From an uncultured Candidatus Saccharibacteria bacterium (GTDB lineage Bacteria > Patescibacteria > Saccharimonadia > Saccharimonadales > UBA1547), in NCBI GenBank assembly GCA_946480535.1, contig CAMLKA010000018.1:1-19412 (forward strand): 19,412 nucleotides of DNA. The letters are read 5' to 3'. Shown piece after piece: positions 5,714 through 13,324 of this stretch (the stretch's first letter is position 1; each line of letters opens with the position of its first letter). Made by a program: the position numbers and the translations under genes. The notes below the pieces were generated by a model. It was not told the origin of the DNA. It saw only the letters and a program-made list of their open reading frames with translations, and made no database searches.

Positions 5714-7093
5714 TTAGCTGTCGAGGAGCTGAATACGATCCTTATGTGCTCGGAGGTAGGAGCGAATAATTTTGTACGTATCCATATCAAACCCGTTCGC
5801 AATTCGTTCAAGGTGTGTTGTGCCGTCATCGAAAGCGGTAATGTACCCCTTTACCACCCACTGGTCGATAATGAGCGCCTTTGTTTCGCTGATTGCCACT
5901 GAAAGCTCGCCTTTAAACGGCCAGGCTTCAATCTTCGATCGCTCCAGGGCATATTCAACGCGACGATTGTAAAGTTCCGCAGGCTCCTTGCCAATGCAAG
6001 CACCCTTACACAGCCCTAGCTGATAACGAAAACACGCACCTTTGGCCGTTTCAAGCCCTACAAGTTTCGGACATAATTGAAAGGTTTTCGCCAGGCTTTC
6101 GAGGCGCGCCTTGGCCTTCATGCGCGATGTATAGACACCGTAGATTGTTTCGAGCTCCGTCTCATCATCGAGCTCTTTATTTTCGACGCCAATTGTCGTG
6201 TAGCCATCTTCATTTTCACTCTTCACCAGCACCGCCTGTTTTGTTTTGCGTCGAAGTAACCGATTATGGATTGGTTGGAGCTCTTTTACTTTCGCCGACT
6301 CCAGCAGCAACGCTTCAATCTCAGTCTCAGTTTCAATAAAAGAAATTGAATGGCTCCCCAGTGATAATTTCATTTCTTTCGCAATCTTCGTGTCATTTGC
6401 AAAGTGTGACATCACGCGTGACCGCAGGTTCACGCTCTTCCCTACATAGAGTGGACGCTTATCGGCATCTTCAAAAATATACACGCCGGGTGTCTGTGGA
6501 ATACGTGCGAAATCTGCCTCATCAACGTTTGGCGGCAGCGTCTTTGTTTTCATTTGCAGCGCGACGGATGCCCGAAATGCCTCTTCGCCTTTTTCGGCAA
6601 TCGCGAGCTTCGTAAAGTCGAAAATTGCTTTCGCGTCGGCATAGGCACGGTGGCGAGCATCGGTTTCGATGCCGTGCCTGGCAATAATCTTTTCAAGACT
6701 ATGGCCTTTATGTTCAACGTACAGTGCGCGCGACATACGAACCGTACAAAACAACTTTGGGCGGAATGTATAGCCAAGCGCTTCGAGCTGTCGCTTCACA
6801 AATGAATAATCAAACCGCACGTTATGCGCTACAAAAATAGCGCCCTCAAGAATACGGTATATCTCACCCGCTACTTCATCGAAATAGGGCGCGTCGGCAA
6901 CGTCGTCGTTCGTAATACCCGTGAGGCGCGTAATCCAATATGGAATAGGTGAGCCTGGGTTAATAAGCGTCTGATACTCCTCAACCACCTCGCCGTCTTC
7001 AACGCGAAGCAGGGCGATCTCGGTGATTCGCCCACGGTCGCCACTGCCGCCATTTGTTTCAATGTCTACAAAAACTGCTGGGTGTTCAAACAT
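5714..7093 (-). CDS. DnaQ-like 3'-5' exonuclease fused to a UvrC-type GIY-YIG endonuclease
   Basis: The protein has 459 residues from ATG 7093; a TTG at 7105 is the alternative. Domain 1 (about 5-165) is a DEDDh exonuclease: FVDIET (D10, E12), HNVRFD (D95) and HRAYADA (H148, D153). Domain 2 (about 195-285) is GIY-YIG: GVYIF, YVGKS, an Arg two turns later (R224) and the metal Glu in EALLLESAKVK (E265). After it comes a four-Cys cluster, C-x12-C-x7-C-x3-C, close to the Fe-S cysteines reported for UvrC. The UvrB-binding UVR and the RNase-H-like C-terminal half of UvrC are absent. Such DnaQ-UvrC fusions are known in other bacteria and are thought to act in DNA repair; the precise substrate is unknown. 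It starts 4 nt after the FMN reductase stop, so the two are likely co-translated. Confidence 0.88.
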   Translation of the reverse strand: MFEHPAVFVDIETNGGSGDRGRITEIALLRVEDGEVVEEYQTLINPGSPIPYWITRLTGITNDDVADAPYFDEVAGEIYRILEGAIFVAHNVRFDYSFVKRQLEALGYTFRPKLFCTVRMSRALYVEHKGHSLEKIIARHGIETDARHRAYADAKAIFDFTKLAIAEKGEEAFRASVALQMKTKTLPPNVDEADFARIPQTPGVYIFEDADKRPLYVGKSVNLRSRVMSHFANDTKIAKEMKLSLGSHSISFIETETEIEALLLESAKVKELQPIHNRLLRRKTKQAVLVKSENEDGYTTIGVENKELDDETELETIYGVYTSRMKAKARLESLAKTFQLCPKLVGLETAKGACFRYQLGLCKGACIGKEPAELYNRRVEYALERSKIEAWPFKGELSVAISETKALIIDQWVVKGYITAFDDGTTHLERIANGFDMDTYKIIRSYLRAHKDRIQLLDS

Positions 7094-7097
7094 GCTC

Positions 7098-7766
7098 TTA
7101 CTCAATTGCTGGGTACTGCGCCCCGCGAAGAAGCCGTGCCAAGTGCGCCGTATTGGCGGCTACCATTTTATTAGCCAGGGCTACTTTTTCTGGAATTTCC
7201 TTTAAATCAATGTAGTCGGTGGTATGCATTGCCTCGCCGTTCCAGTAAGTCGCGGCATTCGCGGCAAATGTAAAGCCAAGGTCATTCAGGGCTTGCAGAA
7301 CATCGGCGGTAATTTTATGTGCGCCATCCTCGTTCCCGACAATCGCCACTGCGGCAACTTTTGGATACGTCTGATAGCGCCCCTCACCATCAGTTTCACT
7401 CAGCTCAGCGTCGAGCCGTTCAATAGCTCGTAGCGCCTCGCTCGACATCTGCCCTACCCACGTTGGGGTTGCAACGATCAAAATATCCGCTGCCATTATT
7501 TTTTGTCGAATCATCGGCCATTCGTCGCCGTTCTTCATATCAATTTCAGCACCGGGCTTAATAAGGTGATCGACAAGGCGAATAAACTCAACCTCGACGT
7601 CATGCTTTTCAAACTCCGACGCTAAGTCATGTGCAAGCTTATCGGCCGACGAGGTCGCTGGCGATGGCTTCAAGGTACACACCAATGTCACCGCCTTTAG
7701 ATGAGGGTACCCATCTCTACTTTCATGTTGCTTTCTTGGATCGTTTACGGTTCCGCTAGGTTCCAT
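7098..7766 (-). CDS. NAD(P)H-dependent FMN reductase / flavodoxin-fold protein
   Basis: The protein has 222 residues. ATG 7766 is chosen because GGGAGGAG stands just before it. After about 20 polar residues, the flavodoxin fold starts with the strand VTLVCTLKPSPATSSADKLA, whose loop is an FMN-phosphate-binding turn. Next come ADILIVATPTWVGQMSS (the second flavin loop, P-T-W-x-G) and AAVAIVGNEDGAHK. These fit the NADPH-dependent FMN reductase family (PF03358), whose members reduce quinones, metals or flavins in the cytoplasm. It lies between the penicillin-binding protein and the nuclease, downstream of a possible promoter at 7802. No partner enzyme in the window points to a specific substrate. 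Confidence 0.82.
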   Translation of the reverse strand: MEPSGTVNDPRKQHESRDGYPHLKAVTLVCTLKPSPATSSADKLAHDLASEFEKHDVEVEFIRLVDHLIKPGAEIDMKNGDEWPMIRQKIMAADILIVATPTWVGQMSSEALRAIERLDAELSETDGEGRYQTYPKVAAVAIVGNEDGAHKITADVLQALNDLGFTFAANAATYWNGEAMHTTDYIDLKEIPEKVALANKMVAANTAHLARLLRGAQYPAIE

Positions 7767-7801
7767 CACTCCTCCCTTCTGCAGCACTCTCTGCTCTTCT
7801 T

Positions 7802-7807
7802 ATTATA
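7802..7807 (-). promoter_or_regulatory. Possible -10 element for the FMN reductase gene
   Basis: TATAAT on the minus strand lies 35 bp before the ATG at 7766 and leaves a leader of about 29 nt that carries the ribosome site. The matching -35 position (GTCAAC, 7825-7830) is a poor match and lies in the end of the penicillin-binding protein gene. Confidence 0.33.
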
Positions 7808-7821
7808 CTCCGTCAGAAGAT

Positions 7822-10203
7822 CTAGTTGACGCCCCGTCCGTTGGTCGGAGTTGTTGGTGGCGTCGTTCCGTCGTCGGTTTCGACCGGACAACCCGTCGCA
7901 TCGACTTCTGTACCGGATGGCGTATCCGCACACTGGTCATTTACATCAAGTACTCCATCGCCATCGGTATCCGTTGCCGTTGGCACTTCTGGCTCTTCGT
8001 CGTCGGTTTCGACCGGACAGCCTGATTCATCGACTTCTGTACCCGCTGGAGTATCGGCACATTGGTCGTCTTCGTCTGGAACACCATCATTGTCGGTATC
8101 GACCGGCTCAACTGGCACATCACAAGTTCCTGCCGGAACGGTACCCTTAATGAAGTACTCCTGGTAGGTACCCTCAGTGCCGCCGCCCGTCGCGCGGAGC
8201 CCATTGCTCCGACAAATCGAAATTCGCTCGACATTACTTGGCGCGGTAAATGGTTCATTCTTCTGGCCCTTCAGCCCAGCCATCATTGTGGCGCGCCAAA
8301 TTGGCCCAGCCATGCTCGAACCACCGTTACGCATTGCAGCATTGTCATTATTTCCTACCCACACACCAACAGCGAGTTGCTTTGCATAGCCAATCGTCCA
8401 GGCGTCGCGTGCTTCGTCGGTCGTTCCAGTCTTCACGGCAACATCGTACCCGTTTGTATTAAGGCTGCTTCCGAAGATTGGCGCACGGGCGCTTTCATCG
8501 TTCAAAATGTCCGAAATAAGGAAGGACGCATCCTCACCCATGACCTCTTTGGCGGAATTGGCCTTGGCTTTAAAGACCTGCTTTTCAAACTTATCATCGA
8601 TACGAATAACCGTTGTGAGGTCGTACTGCTTACCGCCGTTTGCAAACGCTGCGTACGCATTGGTCATGTCGGTCAGCTTCGCCTCGGCCGAACCAAGCGC
8701 GAGTGAGAGACCATAGTCGGTCGCATTGCTTACGGTACTGAGTCCAAGGCGCTTTAACGCTGCGACGGAATTCTCAACACCAAGGTCTTGCATAACTTCT
8801 ACCGAAGGAATATTCAAAGACTGTGAAATCGCATTTCGCACTGTAATATCGCCCCGGAATTTACGATCGGCATTTTGCGGTCGGTAATTGCCAAAATCAG
8901 TTGGCTTGTCATGTAAGATTGTTGCCGGTGTAATCACATCTCGATTCATTGCTTCGGCATAGTAGAGCGGCTTAATACTTGAACCCGGCTGACGTGCCGT
9001 CGTTGCCATATTCACCTTACCGAATTGGTCATTGGTATAATCGGCACTTCCCACCATCGCCCGAATTTCACCCGTCTTAGGATCAATGGCAAGTACTGCA
9101 GCATTCGAACCGCCGTTGCGCTGAATGAAGCCGATTTGCTTATCTACCGCTTCATTTGCAGCCTTTTGCAGATTCATATCAAGCGAGGTGGTCACGCGGA
9201 AGCCAGAACGCGTCACGCGCTCTTCACCGTATTCCTTATAAAGGTCACTGAGGACCATCTCGGCAAAGTGCGGCGCCGAGCCATTCGCCCCGTCTTCGGG
9301 TGGTGCATACGCCAGCACCTGATCCTTGGCAGCATCGGCTTCAGCCTGAGTAATAACACCATTATCCACCATTCGTCCAAGTACCGTCGCCTGGCGCTCT
9401 TTAGCGTATTCAACATTACCGGAAATTGGAGAATAGGCAGATGGAGCCGGCAGCACGCCAATAAGCATAGCGCTCTCGGCAAGGTTCAAATCAGCCGCAG
9501 ACTTCCCAAAGTACGTCTTTGCGGCATTTCCAATACCAAAGGCTCCCTCGCCGTAATAGACCGAGTTAAGGTAAAGGTCGAGAATTTCATCTTTACTGTA
9601 GTTTTGCTCAATGGCAATAGAAACGGTAAGCTCTTGGTACTTACGAAGGATCGTTTGGTTATCGGAGAGGAGCGTATTCTTTGCAAGTTGTTGCGTAAGG
9701 GTCGAACCACCATAACCCGTTGCATCACCACTTAGCACGTTGGCATACAGTGCGCCAAGAATACTAATCAGTGAGAATCCACCATGCTCGTAGAAGTTTT
9801 TATCTTCGGCTGAAATCAGTGCTTTTTCGGTATAGTCTGAAATTTGGTCGAGCGGCAACCGTTCACCACGATCAGCAGTACCAAAACTATAAAATACTTC
9901 ATCATTCTTATCGAGCAACACCACGCCAGTATTGTTGTAGTTCATAAGGCGATCAGGGTCGGAAATGGCGTTCGCGTAGTAAATATAGGTAAATATTGGA
10001 GTCAAAATAAGAAATGCCAAGATAGGCGCACCAATAACGAGCGCTTTCTTTGGCTTGCTCAGCTTTTTAAACCAGTTCCAGCGACCAACAAAGAAGTTAC
10101 CGACTTTACCGTAATTCTTCGCGGGCTTTGCAGACGTCTGTGTCTTTTTTACCGGAGCCTTCTTTTTAGGGCTGTATGATTTGATACGAGTGTATTTTGT
10201 CAT
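7822..10203 (-). CDS. Class A penicillin-binding protein (glycosyltransferase + transpeptidase) with C-terminal TSP3-like repeats
   Basis: The protein has 793 residues, polymerising and cross-linking peptidoglycan at the outer face of the membrane. A very basic cytoplasmic tail (1-53) leads to one membrane helix (about 54-77). The GT51 domain shows SAEDKNFYEHGG (catalytic E133), GGSTLTQQLAKN (165-176) and LDLYLNSVYYGEGAFG (208-223). The transpeptidase domain shows SSIK (S408, K411), SLN (S462, N464) and KTGTT (591-595), so both active sites look intact. After an FN3-free linker with two Cys (664, 694) come two Asp-rich TSP3-like repeats (702-735 and 745-778) and a Pro/Thr tail. This is typical of a Gram-positive-style PBP1A apart from the repeats. 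AGGAT lies just before the ATG. Confidence 0.95.
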   Translation of the reverse strand: MTKYTRIKSYSPKKKAPVKKTQTSAKPAKNYGKVGNFFVGRWNWFKKLSKPKKALVIGAPILAFLILTPIFTYIYYANAISDPDRLMNYNNTGVVLLDKNDEVFYSFGTADRGERLPLDQISDYTEKALISAEDKNFYEHGGFSLISILGALYANVLSGDATGYGGSTLTQQLAKNTLLSDNQTILRKYQELTVSIAIEQNYSKDEILDLYLNSVYYGEGAFGIGNAAKTYFGKSAADLNLAESAMLIGVLPAPSAYSPISGNVEYAKERQATVLGRMVDNGVITQAEADAAKDQVLAYAPPEDGANGSAPHFAEMVLSDLYKEYGEERVTRSGFRVTTSLDMNLQKAANEAVDKQIGFIQRNGGSNAAVLAIDPKTGEIRAMVGSADYTNDQFGKVNMATTARQPGSSIKPLYYAEAMNRDVITPATILHDKPTDFGNYRPQNADRKFRGDITVRNAISQSLNIPSVEVMQDLGVENSVAALKRLGLSTVSNATDYGLSLALGSAEAKLTDMTNAYAAFANGGKQYDLTTVIRIDDKFEKQVFKAKANSAKEVMGEDASFLISDILNDESARAPIFGSSLNTNGYDVAVKTGTTDEARDAWTIGYAKQLAVGVWVGNNDNAAMRNGGSSMAGPIWRATMMAGLKGQKNEPFTAPSNVERISICRSNGLRATGGGTEGTYQEYFIKGTVPAGTCDVPVEPVDTDNDGVPDEDDQCADTPAGTEVDESGCPVETDDEEPEVPTATDTDGDGVLDVNDQCADTPSGTEVDATGCPVETDDGTTPPTTPTNGRGVN
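7870..8100 (-). repeat. Two thrombospondin type 3-like Asp-rich repeats at the PBP C-terminus
   Basis: Two copies of DTDxDGVxDxxDQCADTPxG, each followed by TEVDxxGCPVETDD, lie 43 codons apart. The DNA is also repeated: a tract from TCGTCGGTTT onward recurs 129 bp apart (7871 and 8000). The D-x-D-x-DG pattern is the calcium-binding signature of TSP3 repeats, and each copy has two cysteines that could pair. Confidence 0.8.
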
Positions 10204-10216
10204 GGTATCCTACTTT

Positions 10217-10222
10217 ATTATA
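10217..10222 (-). promoter_or_regulatory. Possible -10 element of the PBP gene
   Basis: TATAAT on the minus strand stands 13 bp before the ATG at 10203, between the topoisomerase stop and the PBP start. Transcription would start only about 7 nt before the ATG, so the leader would be very short. The -35 position has no good match. Confidence 0.35.
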
Positions 10223-10255
10223 GTTCATTTGCTGAGAAGTGACTGAGGACTCCGC

Positions 10256-11239
10256 TTATGTTTTCGGACTCAAGAGCCGCAATACGCACTGCTCATCGAC
10301 ACTCATATATTTTCGAGGCTTCATTTCACCCATTGCTTCGCGAATCTCAGGGATCGACACGCCATCCTCGTAGGCCGCAATAACTCGAGGGTCGATGTAC
10401 GAGCCCCGTGCAATAGCTGGTGTATTACCGAGCTTCTTAGCCACGCGTTTTACAACTTTTGTCACCGCTTTCTTTCGCGCCGTCTGGCTCGCCTTGCCGT
10501 CAAGACTATCCTCAAGTAACGCACCCGTTGCCAACAATGTACCGCCCCAAGTGCGAAAATCTTTGGCCGTAAATTCCTCGCCCATATAGGTTTTTATGTA
10601 GAGATTCACATCGGCTGCGTGTAAATCATGCATTTTGCCGTCTTCGTCTTGGTAGCGAAAAATTTCACGACCCGGCAGCTCATCCAGCTTTTTAATAATT
10701 CGAGCGATTTTTGGGTCTTTAATTTTCTTATGGTGCTTTTTGCCACTTTTTCCAACAAAATCAAATACTACCGTTGTACTTGTAATTTTTGCATGCCTTG
10801 AGCGAAGCGTCGTAATTCCGTACGTTCGGTGCTCTGAAGCATAGCGCTCATTTCCAACGCGAAAATACGCTTCATCAATAAGCCGCACAATGCACGCAAG
10901 TACCTTCTCTTTTGATAATTTCCTTTGCGATAAGTCTTTTTCGACCTGCTTTCGGAGTGCAGGCAATTTTTCGGCAAATCGCAAAATGCGATCGAACTTT
11001 AATTTTTCTTGTTGTTTTCGAAACTTCGGATGATACAGCGACTGAAGCCGACCCTGCGCATCATATCCTTTCGCCTGTACCTTTGCAGACTTTGAAGCAG
11101 CAATCTCTACATCTTTCCAGGCGGGCGGAATCACAAGCCCTTTAATACGTTCGAGGGTTGCCTCGTCAGTTATACGCACCTCGCCTTTAAAGTATTGGTA
11201 CGACCTTCCGACCTTCTTCCGTGTTATCACTGAAGGCAT
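10256..11239 (-). CDS. DNA topoisomerase IB (eukaryote/poxvirus-like)
   Basis: The protein has 327 residues, the usual length of bacterial type IB enzymes. These relax supercoils through a 3'-phosphotyrosine link without ATP. The N-terminal DNA-binding part has the family pattern RITDEATLERIKGLVIPPAW and GYDAQGRLQSLYHPKFR. The catalytic part has EAYFRVGNERYA (R127), the basic beta-hairpin Lys near 164-168, FTAKDFRTWGGT (R229) and the nucleophile in ARGSYIDPRVI (Y281). All active-site elements are present. The ATG lies one base after the TAA of the upstream membrane protein gene, so the two share a message. Type IB enzymes are patchily distributed in bacteria, and they are accessory to the type IA and II topoisomerases. 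Confidence 0.93.
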   Translation of the reverse strand: MPSVITRKKVGRSYQYFKGEVRITDEATLERIKGLVIPPAWKDVEIAASKSAKVQAKGYDAQGRLQSLYHPKFRKQQEKLKFDRILRFAEKLPALRKQVEKDLSQRKLSKEKVLACIVRLIDEAYFRVGNERYASEHRTYGITTLRSRHAKITSTTVVFDFVGKSGKKHHKKIKDPKIARIIKKLDELPGREIFRYQDEDGKMHDLHAADVNLYIKTYMGEEFTAKDFRTWGGTLLATGALLEDSLDGKASQTARKKAVTKVVKRVAKKLGNTPAIARGSYIDPRVIAAYEDGVSIPEIREAMGEMKPRKYMSVDEQCVLRLLSPKT

Positions 11240-11240
11240 A

Positions 11241-11870
11241 TTACTTTTTCGTACCGTCTTGCCTTACCCAAACACGTGGCGCCATCGTCTTTGGGGTTAA
11301 GCCCCATGTGGCCAGAATAATAGCAATAAGGCCACCAACGAGCGCTGCAAGCATGTCAACGATCGTGTCCTCCAGCCCACCCGCCTGCATGGTGGTATGA
11401 ATAAGAAGGTCGCTCATGAACTCATAGACCTCCCAAAGCACCGCGAACGCCAATGGCGTTGCAAGAATAACGAACGCCGCAAACCAGGCAGGAAAACGAA
11501 TGTCACGCGTTTCCTCAACATATCGGACCGCATACATACCCAGCCACGCTAAAAGCACTCCTGAGTCGATATGCACAATGGTGTCCCAGTTTGGAATAAA
11601 GGCATAGCCGCCAAGCGCACTCCCCACAAGAGAACTCGCGGTAATAAACAGGTAATAGTGAATTTGTAATGAGTCTGGCAGTCGAGCCTTCATGATGAGC
11701 TCAAAGAGAGCCGGTACCCATAACGTCAAAAGGTTAGCAAAAAGAAGCGGCCACTTTACCTCCGCCCCCAAAAGAAGGGCGATGAGTCCCGTCGCAATCC
11801 ATGCAATCTGGAATATAAGCGCTAAGAAGAGCGAGCGTCGAACGTTTGGCTTGAACGTAGAGCTGGCCAT
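11241..11870 (-). CDS. YjdF/DUF2238-like polytopic membrane protein
   Basis: The protein has 209 residues from ATG 11870, the start best matched to the promoter just upstream. Five or six membrane helices are visible (about 13-35, 37-57, 73-95, 103-125, 133-158, 175-196). Motifs that fit the YjdF/DUF2238 type are NWDTIVHIDSG (His between helices), FAVLWEVYEF and a late acidic D-T-I-V-D-M. The function of this family is not established. Nothing resembling a ribosome site precedes the ATG, and an extended -10 lies 9 bp away, so it may be translated from a nearly leaderless message. A further start at 11900 would add 10 residues but would lie upstream of the likely transcription start. Confidence 0.65.
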   Translation of the reverse strand: MASSTFKPNVRRSLFLALIFQIAWIATGLIALLLGAEVKWPLLFANLLTLWVPALFELIMKARLPDSLQIHYYLFITASSLVGSALGGYAFIPNWDTIVHIDSGVLLAWLGMYAVRYVEETRDIRFPAWFAAFVILATPLAFAVLWEVYEFMSDLLIHTTMQAGGLEDTIVDMLAALVGGLIAIILATWGLTPKTMAPRVWVRQDGTKK

Positions 11871-11879
11871 ATTGGGTTT

Positions 11880-11888
11880 AGTATAGCA
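11880..11888 (-). promoter_or_regulatory. Extended -10 promoter of the YjdF-like/topoisomerase operon
   Basis: TGCTATACT on the minus strand is an extended -10 (TGnTATAcT). Only 9 bp separate it from the ATG at 11870, predicting a leader of 0-3 nt. The -35 region (CTATTT) is poor, as is common where an extended -10 is used. Confidence 0.5.
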
Positions 11889-11904
11889 TGGTGCTTTCAT
11901 CAAA

Positions 11905-11942
11905 ATAGAAAATATGCCGCCTTCTCGCACAGGGCGGCATAT
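11905..11942 (-). terminator. Rho-independent terminator of the 59-aa gene
   Basis: ATATGCCGCC (11912-11921) pairs perfectly with GGCGGCATAT (11933-11942) around an 11-nt loop. Read on the minus strand the stem is followed by TTTCTATTTT, a U-rich tail. It lies 22 bp after the stop codon of the small gene at 11965, and it isolates that gene from the operon starting at 11870. Confidence 0.75.
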
Positions 11943-11964
11943 CATATGACCTGAGAGTTGATAT

Positions 11965-12144
11965 CTATCGTCCAAACTCCCACTTCGCTCCTGCAATCAA
12001 ATCAGCAAACATATCAGCAACTGAAGGGGCTACCTTACGATCAGCCTCTTGAGGGCGTAGCTCAAGCTCTGGAAACTCTTGGTGCTTTTTGGTTAGAAAT
12101 GTATTAATGCGACGGTCTAATTCTTGTGAACTTACTTGTTGCAT
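11965..12144 (-). CDS. Small 59-residue protein, unknown function
   Basis: The gene runs from ATG 12144 to TAG 11965. It starts MQQVSSQELDRRINTF and ends ADMFADLIAGAKWEFGR. It has no signal peptide, membrane segment or cysteine; it is charged (Glu/Asp/Arg/Lys-rich) and probably helical at both ends. Coding is supported by a strong ribosome site (GGGAGG, four bases from the ATG), a promoter with a perfect Crp-type site upstream and a clean terminator downstream, so this is a stand-alone regulated unit. I do not recognise the family. It is divergent from the Crp/Fnr gene at 12286, whose product is the natural candidate for its activator. A small regulatory or stress-related cytosolic protein is a guess. 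Confidence 0.78.
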   Translation of the reverse strand: MQQVSSQELDRRINTFLTKKHQEFPELELRPQEADRKVAPSVADMFADLIAGAKWEFGR

Positions 12145-12176
12145 ATATCCTCCCTCTTATGCCTTTACTACCCTCC

Positions 12177-12219
12177 ACTATATCCATGAGCGATATATGT
12201 TGATGTGATATATTTCACA
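12177..12219 (-). promoter_or_regulatory. Class II-type promoter with perfect Crp-family operator (59-aa gene)
   Basis: The operator TGTGA-TATATT-TCACA (12204-12219) is a perfect Crp half-site pair with the standard 6-bp spacer. On the minus strand TATAGT (12177-12182) fits a -10. The inferred start near 12170 puts the operator centre at about -41.5, where class II activators bind. The -35 hexamer at that place (CATCAA) is poor, as expected for an activator-dependent promoter. The site may also act on the divergent Crp gene, 58 bp or so from its likely start. Confidence 0.72.
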
Positions 12220-12254
12220 TAATGTTCGTTTTCCTGTACTCGTTTCTCGATTCG

Positions 12255-12283
12255 GGGTAAAATAATTCTAAGACTTTTTACCC
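12255..12283 (+). promoter_or_regulatory. Inverted repeat abutting the Crp-like gene start
   Basis: GGGTAAAA (12255-12262) and TTTTACCC (12276-12283) are perfect inverted repeats 13 bp apart, ending two bases before the ATG at 12286. No Shine-Dalgarno sequence precedes that ATG. If transcribed whole, the hairpin would hide the start region; if TAAAAT (12258-12263) is the -10, only the right arm is in the RNA and the repeat would be a DNA operator. Confidence 0.45.
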
Positions 12284-12285
12284 GT

Positions 12286-12951
12286 ATGCAAGATTTACTT
12301 CAGGCGCTCAGTCCCCACCTCACTCACCGCGCCGTTAAAAGCGGTACGACCCTCCTCTATCAGAGTGAGATTCCTCGTCAGGCAATTATTATTCGCAAAG
12401 GCTTTGTTCGCGCCTACACCATTACCTCTTCGGGTGACGAGCGGATCGTCGCCCTTTACACACGAGGTGACGTCTTGCCTCTTTCCTGGATTTACGGAGA
12501 GACAAATACCACCCTCTTCTACTACGAGGCCGGTACTGATACTGAAGTAGACCTTGTTAATAAGAGTATTTTTCTTGAAACCGTCCAGTCATCTCCTGAA
12601 TTTACCCAGCTCATGCTCCGGTATACCGTGAATGAACATACGTCACAGCTGGTGCGGATTACCGCACTCGAGCAATCAAACGCTAGTGAAAAAGTAGCTT
12701 TCACCCTTTACTACCTTCTTATGCGTCACGGCATGGAACGTAAACCGGGCCTCTTCACTGTTGACCTCAAGCTCACCCAATCGACCATCGCAAGCCTCGT
12801 GGGAATTACCCGAGAAAGTACGGCAATTACAATTGCAAAACTTAAGAAACGTGGCGTTGTCACCTACAGTAATTTCATCTACGTTATCGATAAAAAGAAG
12901 CTTGAACAATTCATCGGCGAAGACAGTTTCAAAGATATTAGCTTGAAATAG
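12286..12951 (+). CDS. Crp/Fnr-family transcriptional regulator
   Basis: The protein has 221 residues: an N-terminal beta-roll (about 10-115, with GTTLLYQSEIPRQAIIIRKG), a long dimer helix (about 118-150) and a winged helix-turn-helix (KLTQSTIASLVGITRESTA, then YSNFIYVID as the wing). The recognition helix keeps the Arg-Glu of Crp, the residues that read TGTGA. The sensor domain lacks the cAMP-binding GE...R(S/T) signature and has no N-terminal cysteines for an Fe-S cluster, so the signal is unknown. It resembles the protein at 69-719 through most of its length. The gene is divergent from the 59-aa gene across a Crp-type operator, and it runs tail-to-tail with the receiver gene at 12952 with no gap. 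Confidence 0.9.
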   Translation: MQDLLQALSPHLTHRAVKSGTTLLYQSEIPRQAIIIRKGFVRAYTITSSGDERIVALYTRGDVLPLSWIYGETNTTLFYYEAGTDTEVDLVNKSIFLETVQSSPEFTQLMLRYTVNEHTSQLVRITALEQSNASEKVAFTLYYLLMRHGMERKPGLFTVDLKLTQSTIASLVGITRESTAITIAKLKKRGVVTYSNFIYVIDKKKLEQFIGEDSFKDISLK

Positions 12952-13320
12952 CTACAAGAGATCTTTTACGATCTTCAGAAGGTCGTTTGGTGCAGCAAGT
13001 GCCTTAAGGACATAGCGCTCAGCGCCAAGTTCGTAGGCCTCGTCTACCTCGGCCTGCATATCGTAGTTTGAGAACACAATAATGTGCGCATCAGGGTTAT
13101 TCTTTTTTGGCTCATACGCTTTCAGGAATCCAATACCGTCCATAACCGGCATGCGAAGATCAAGGAAAATAAGATCCGGGGTATGCTTTGCGGCTACTTC
13201 AAGTGCCTCTTCACCGTTAAATGCCGTATGTACGGTATAGTTTGCTGTTTCGAGAATTGTTTTATACGCCTCGTTCAAAGCGATGTCGTCTTCGACAATT
13301 AAGATCGTTGGATTCTTCAT
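12952..13320 (-). CDS. Single-domain response regulator (CheY-like)
   Basis: The protein has 122 residues from ATG 13320, with AAAGGAG eight bases before it; this ribosome site overlaps the last codons of the hybrid kinase gene. The receiver has the acidic pair in VEDD (10-12), phospho-acceptor D54 in FLDLRMP, the switch Ser in VFSN (84) and the conserved K106. Ala follows the Lys (KA) instead of the usual Pro. There is no output domain. It is the last of the four phosphorelay genes and probably receives phosphate from one of the two kinases encoded upstream. Confidence 0.92.
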   Translation of the reverse strand: MKNPTILIVEDDIALNEAYKTILETANYTVHTAFNGEEALEVAAKHTPDLIFLDLRMPVMDGIGFLKAYEPKKNNPDAHIIVFSNYDMQAEVDEAYELGAERYVLKALAAPNDLLKIVKDLL

Positions 13321-13324
13321 ATAA

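Noticed and set aside
6406..6422. TGTGACATCACGCGTGACC as a Crp site
   Set aside because: It lies in the middle of the nuclease coding region, and the half-sites are not in the N6 inverted arrangement.
9025..9735. 236-codon open frame on the plus strand inside the PBP gene
   Set aside because: The PBP frame carries all GT51 and transpeptidase motifs across this interval; the plus frame shows no family feature or ribosome site.
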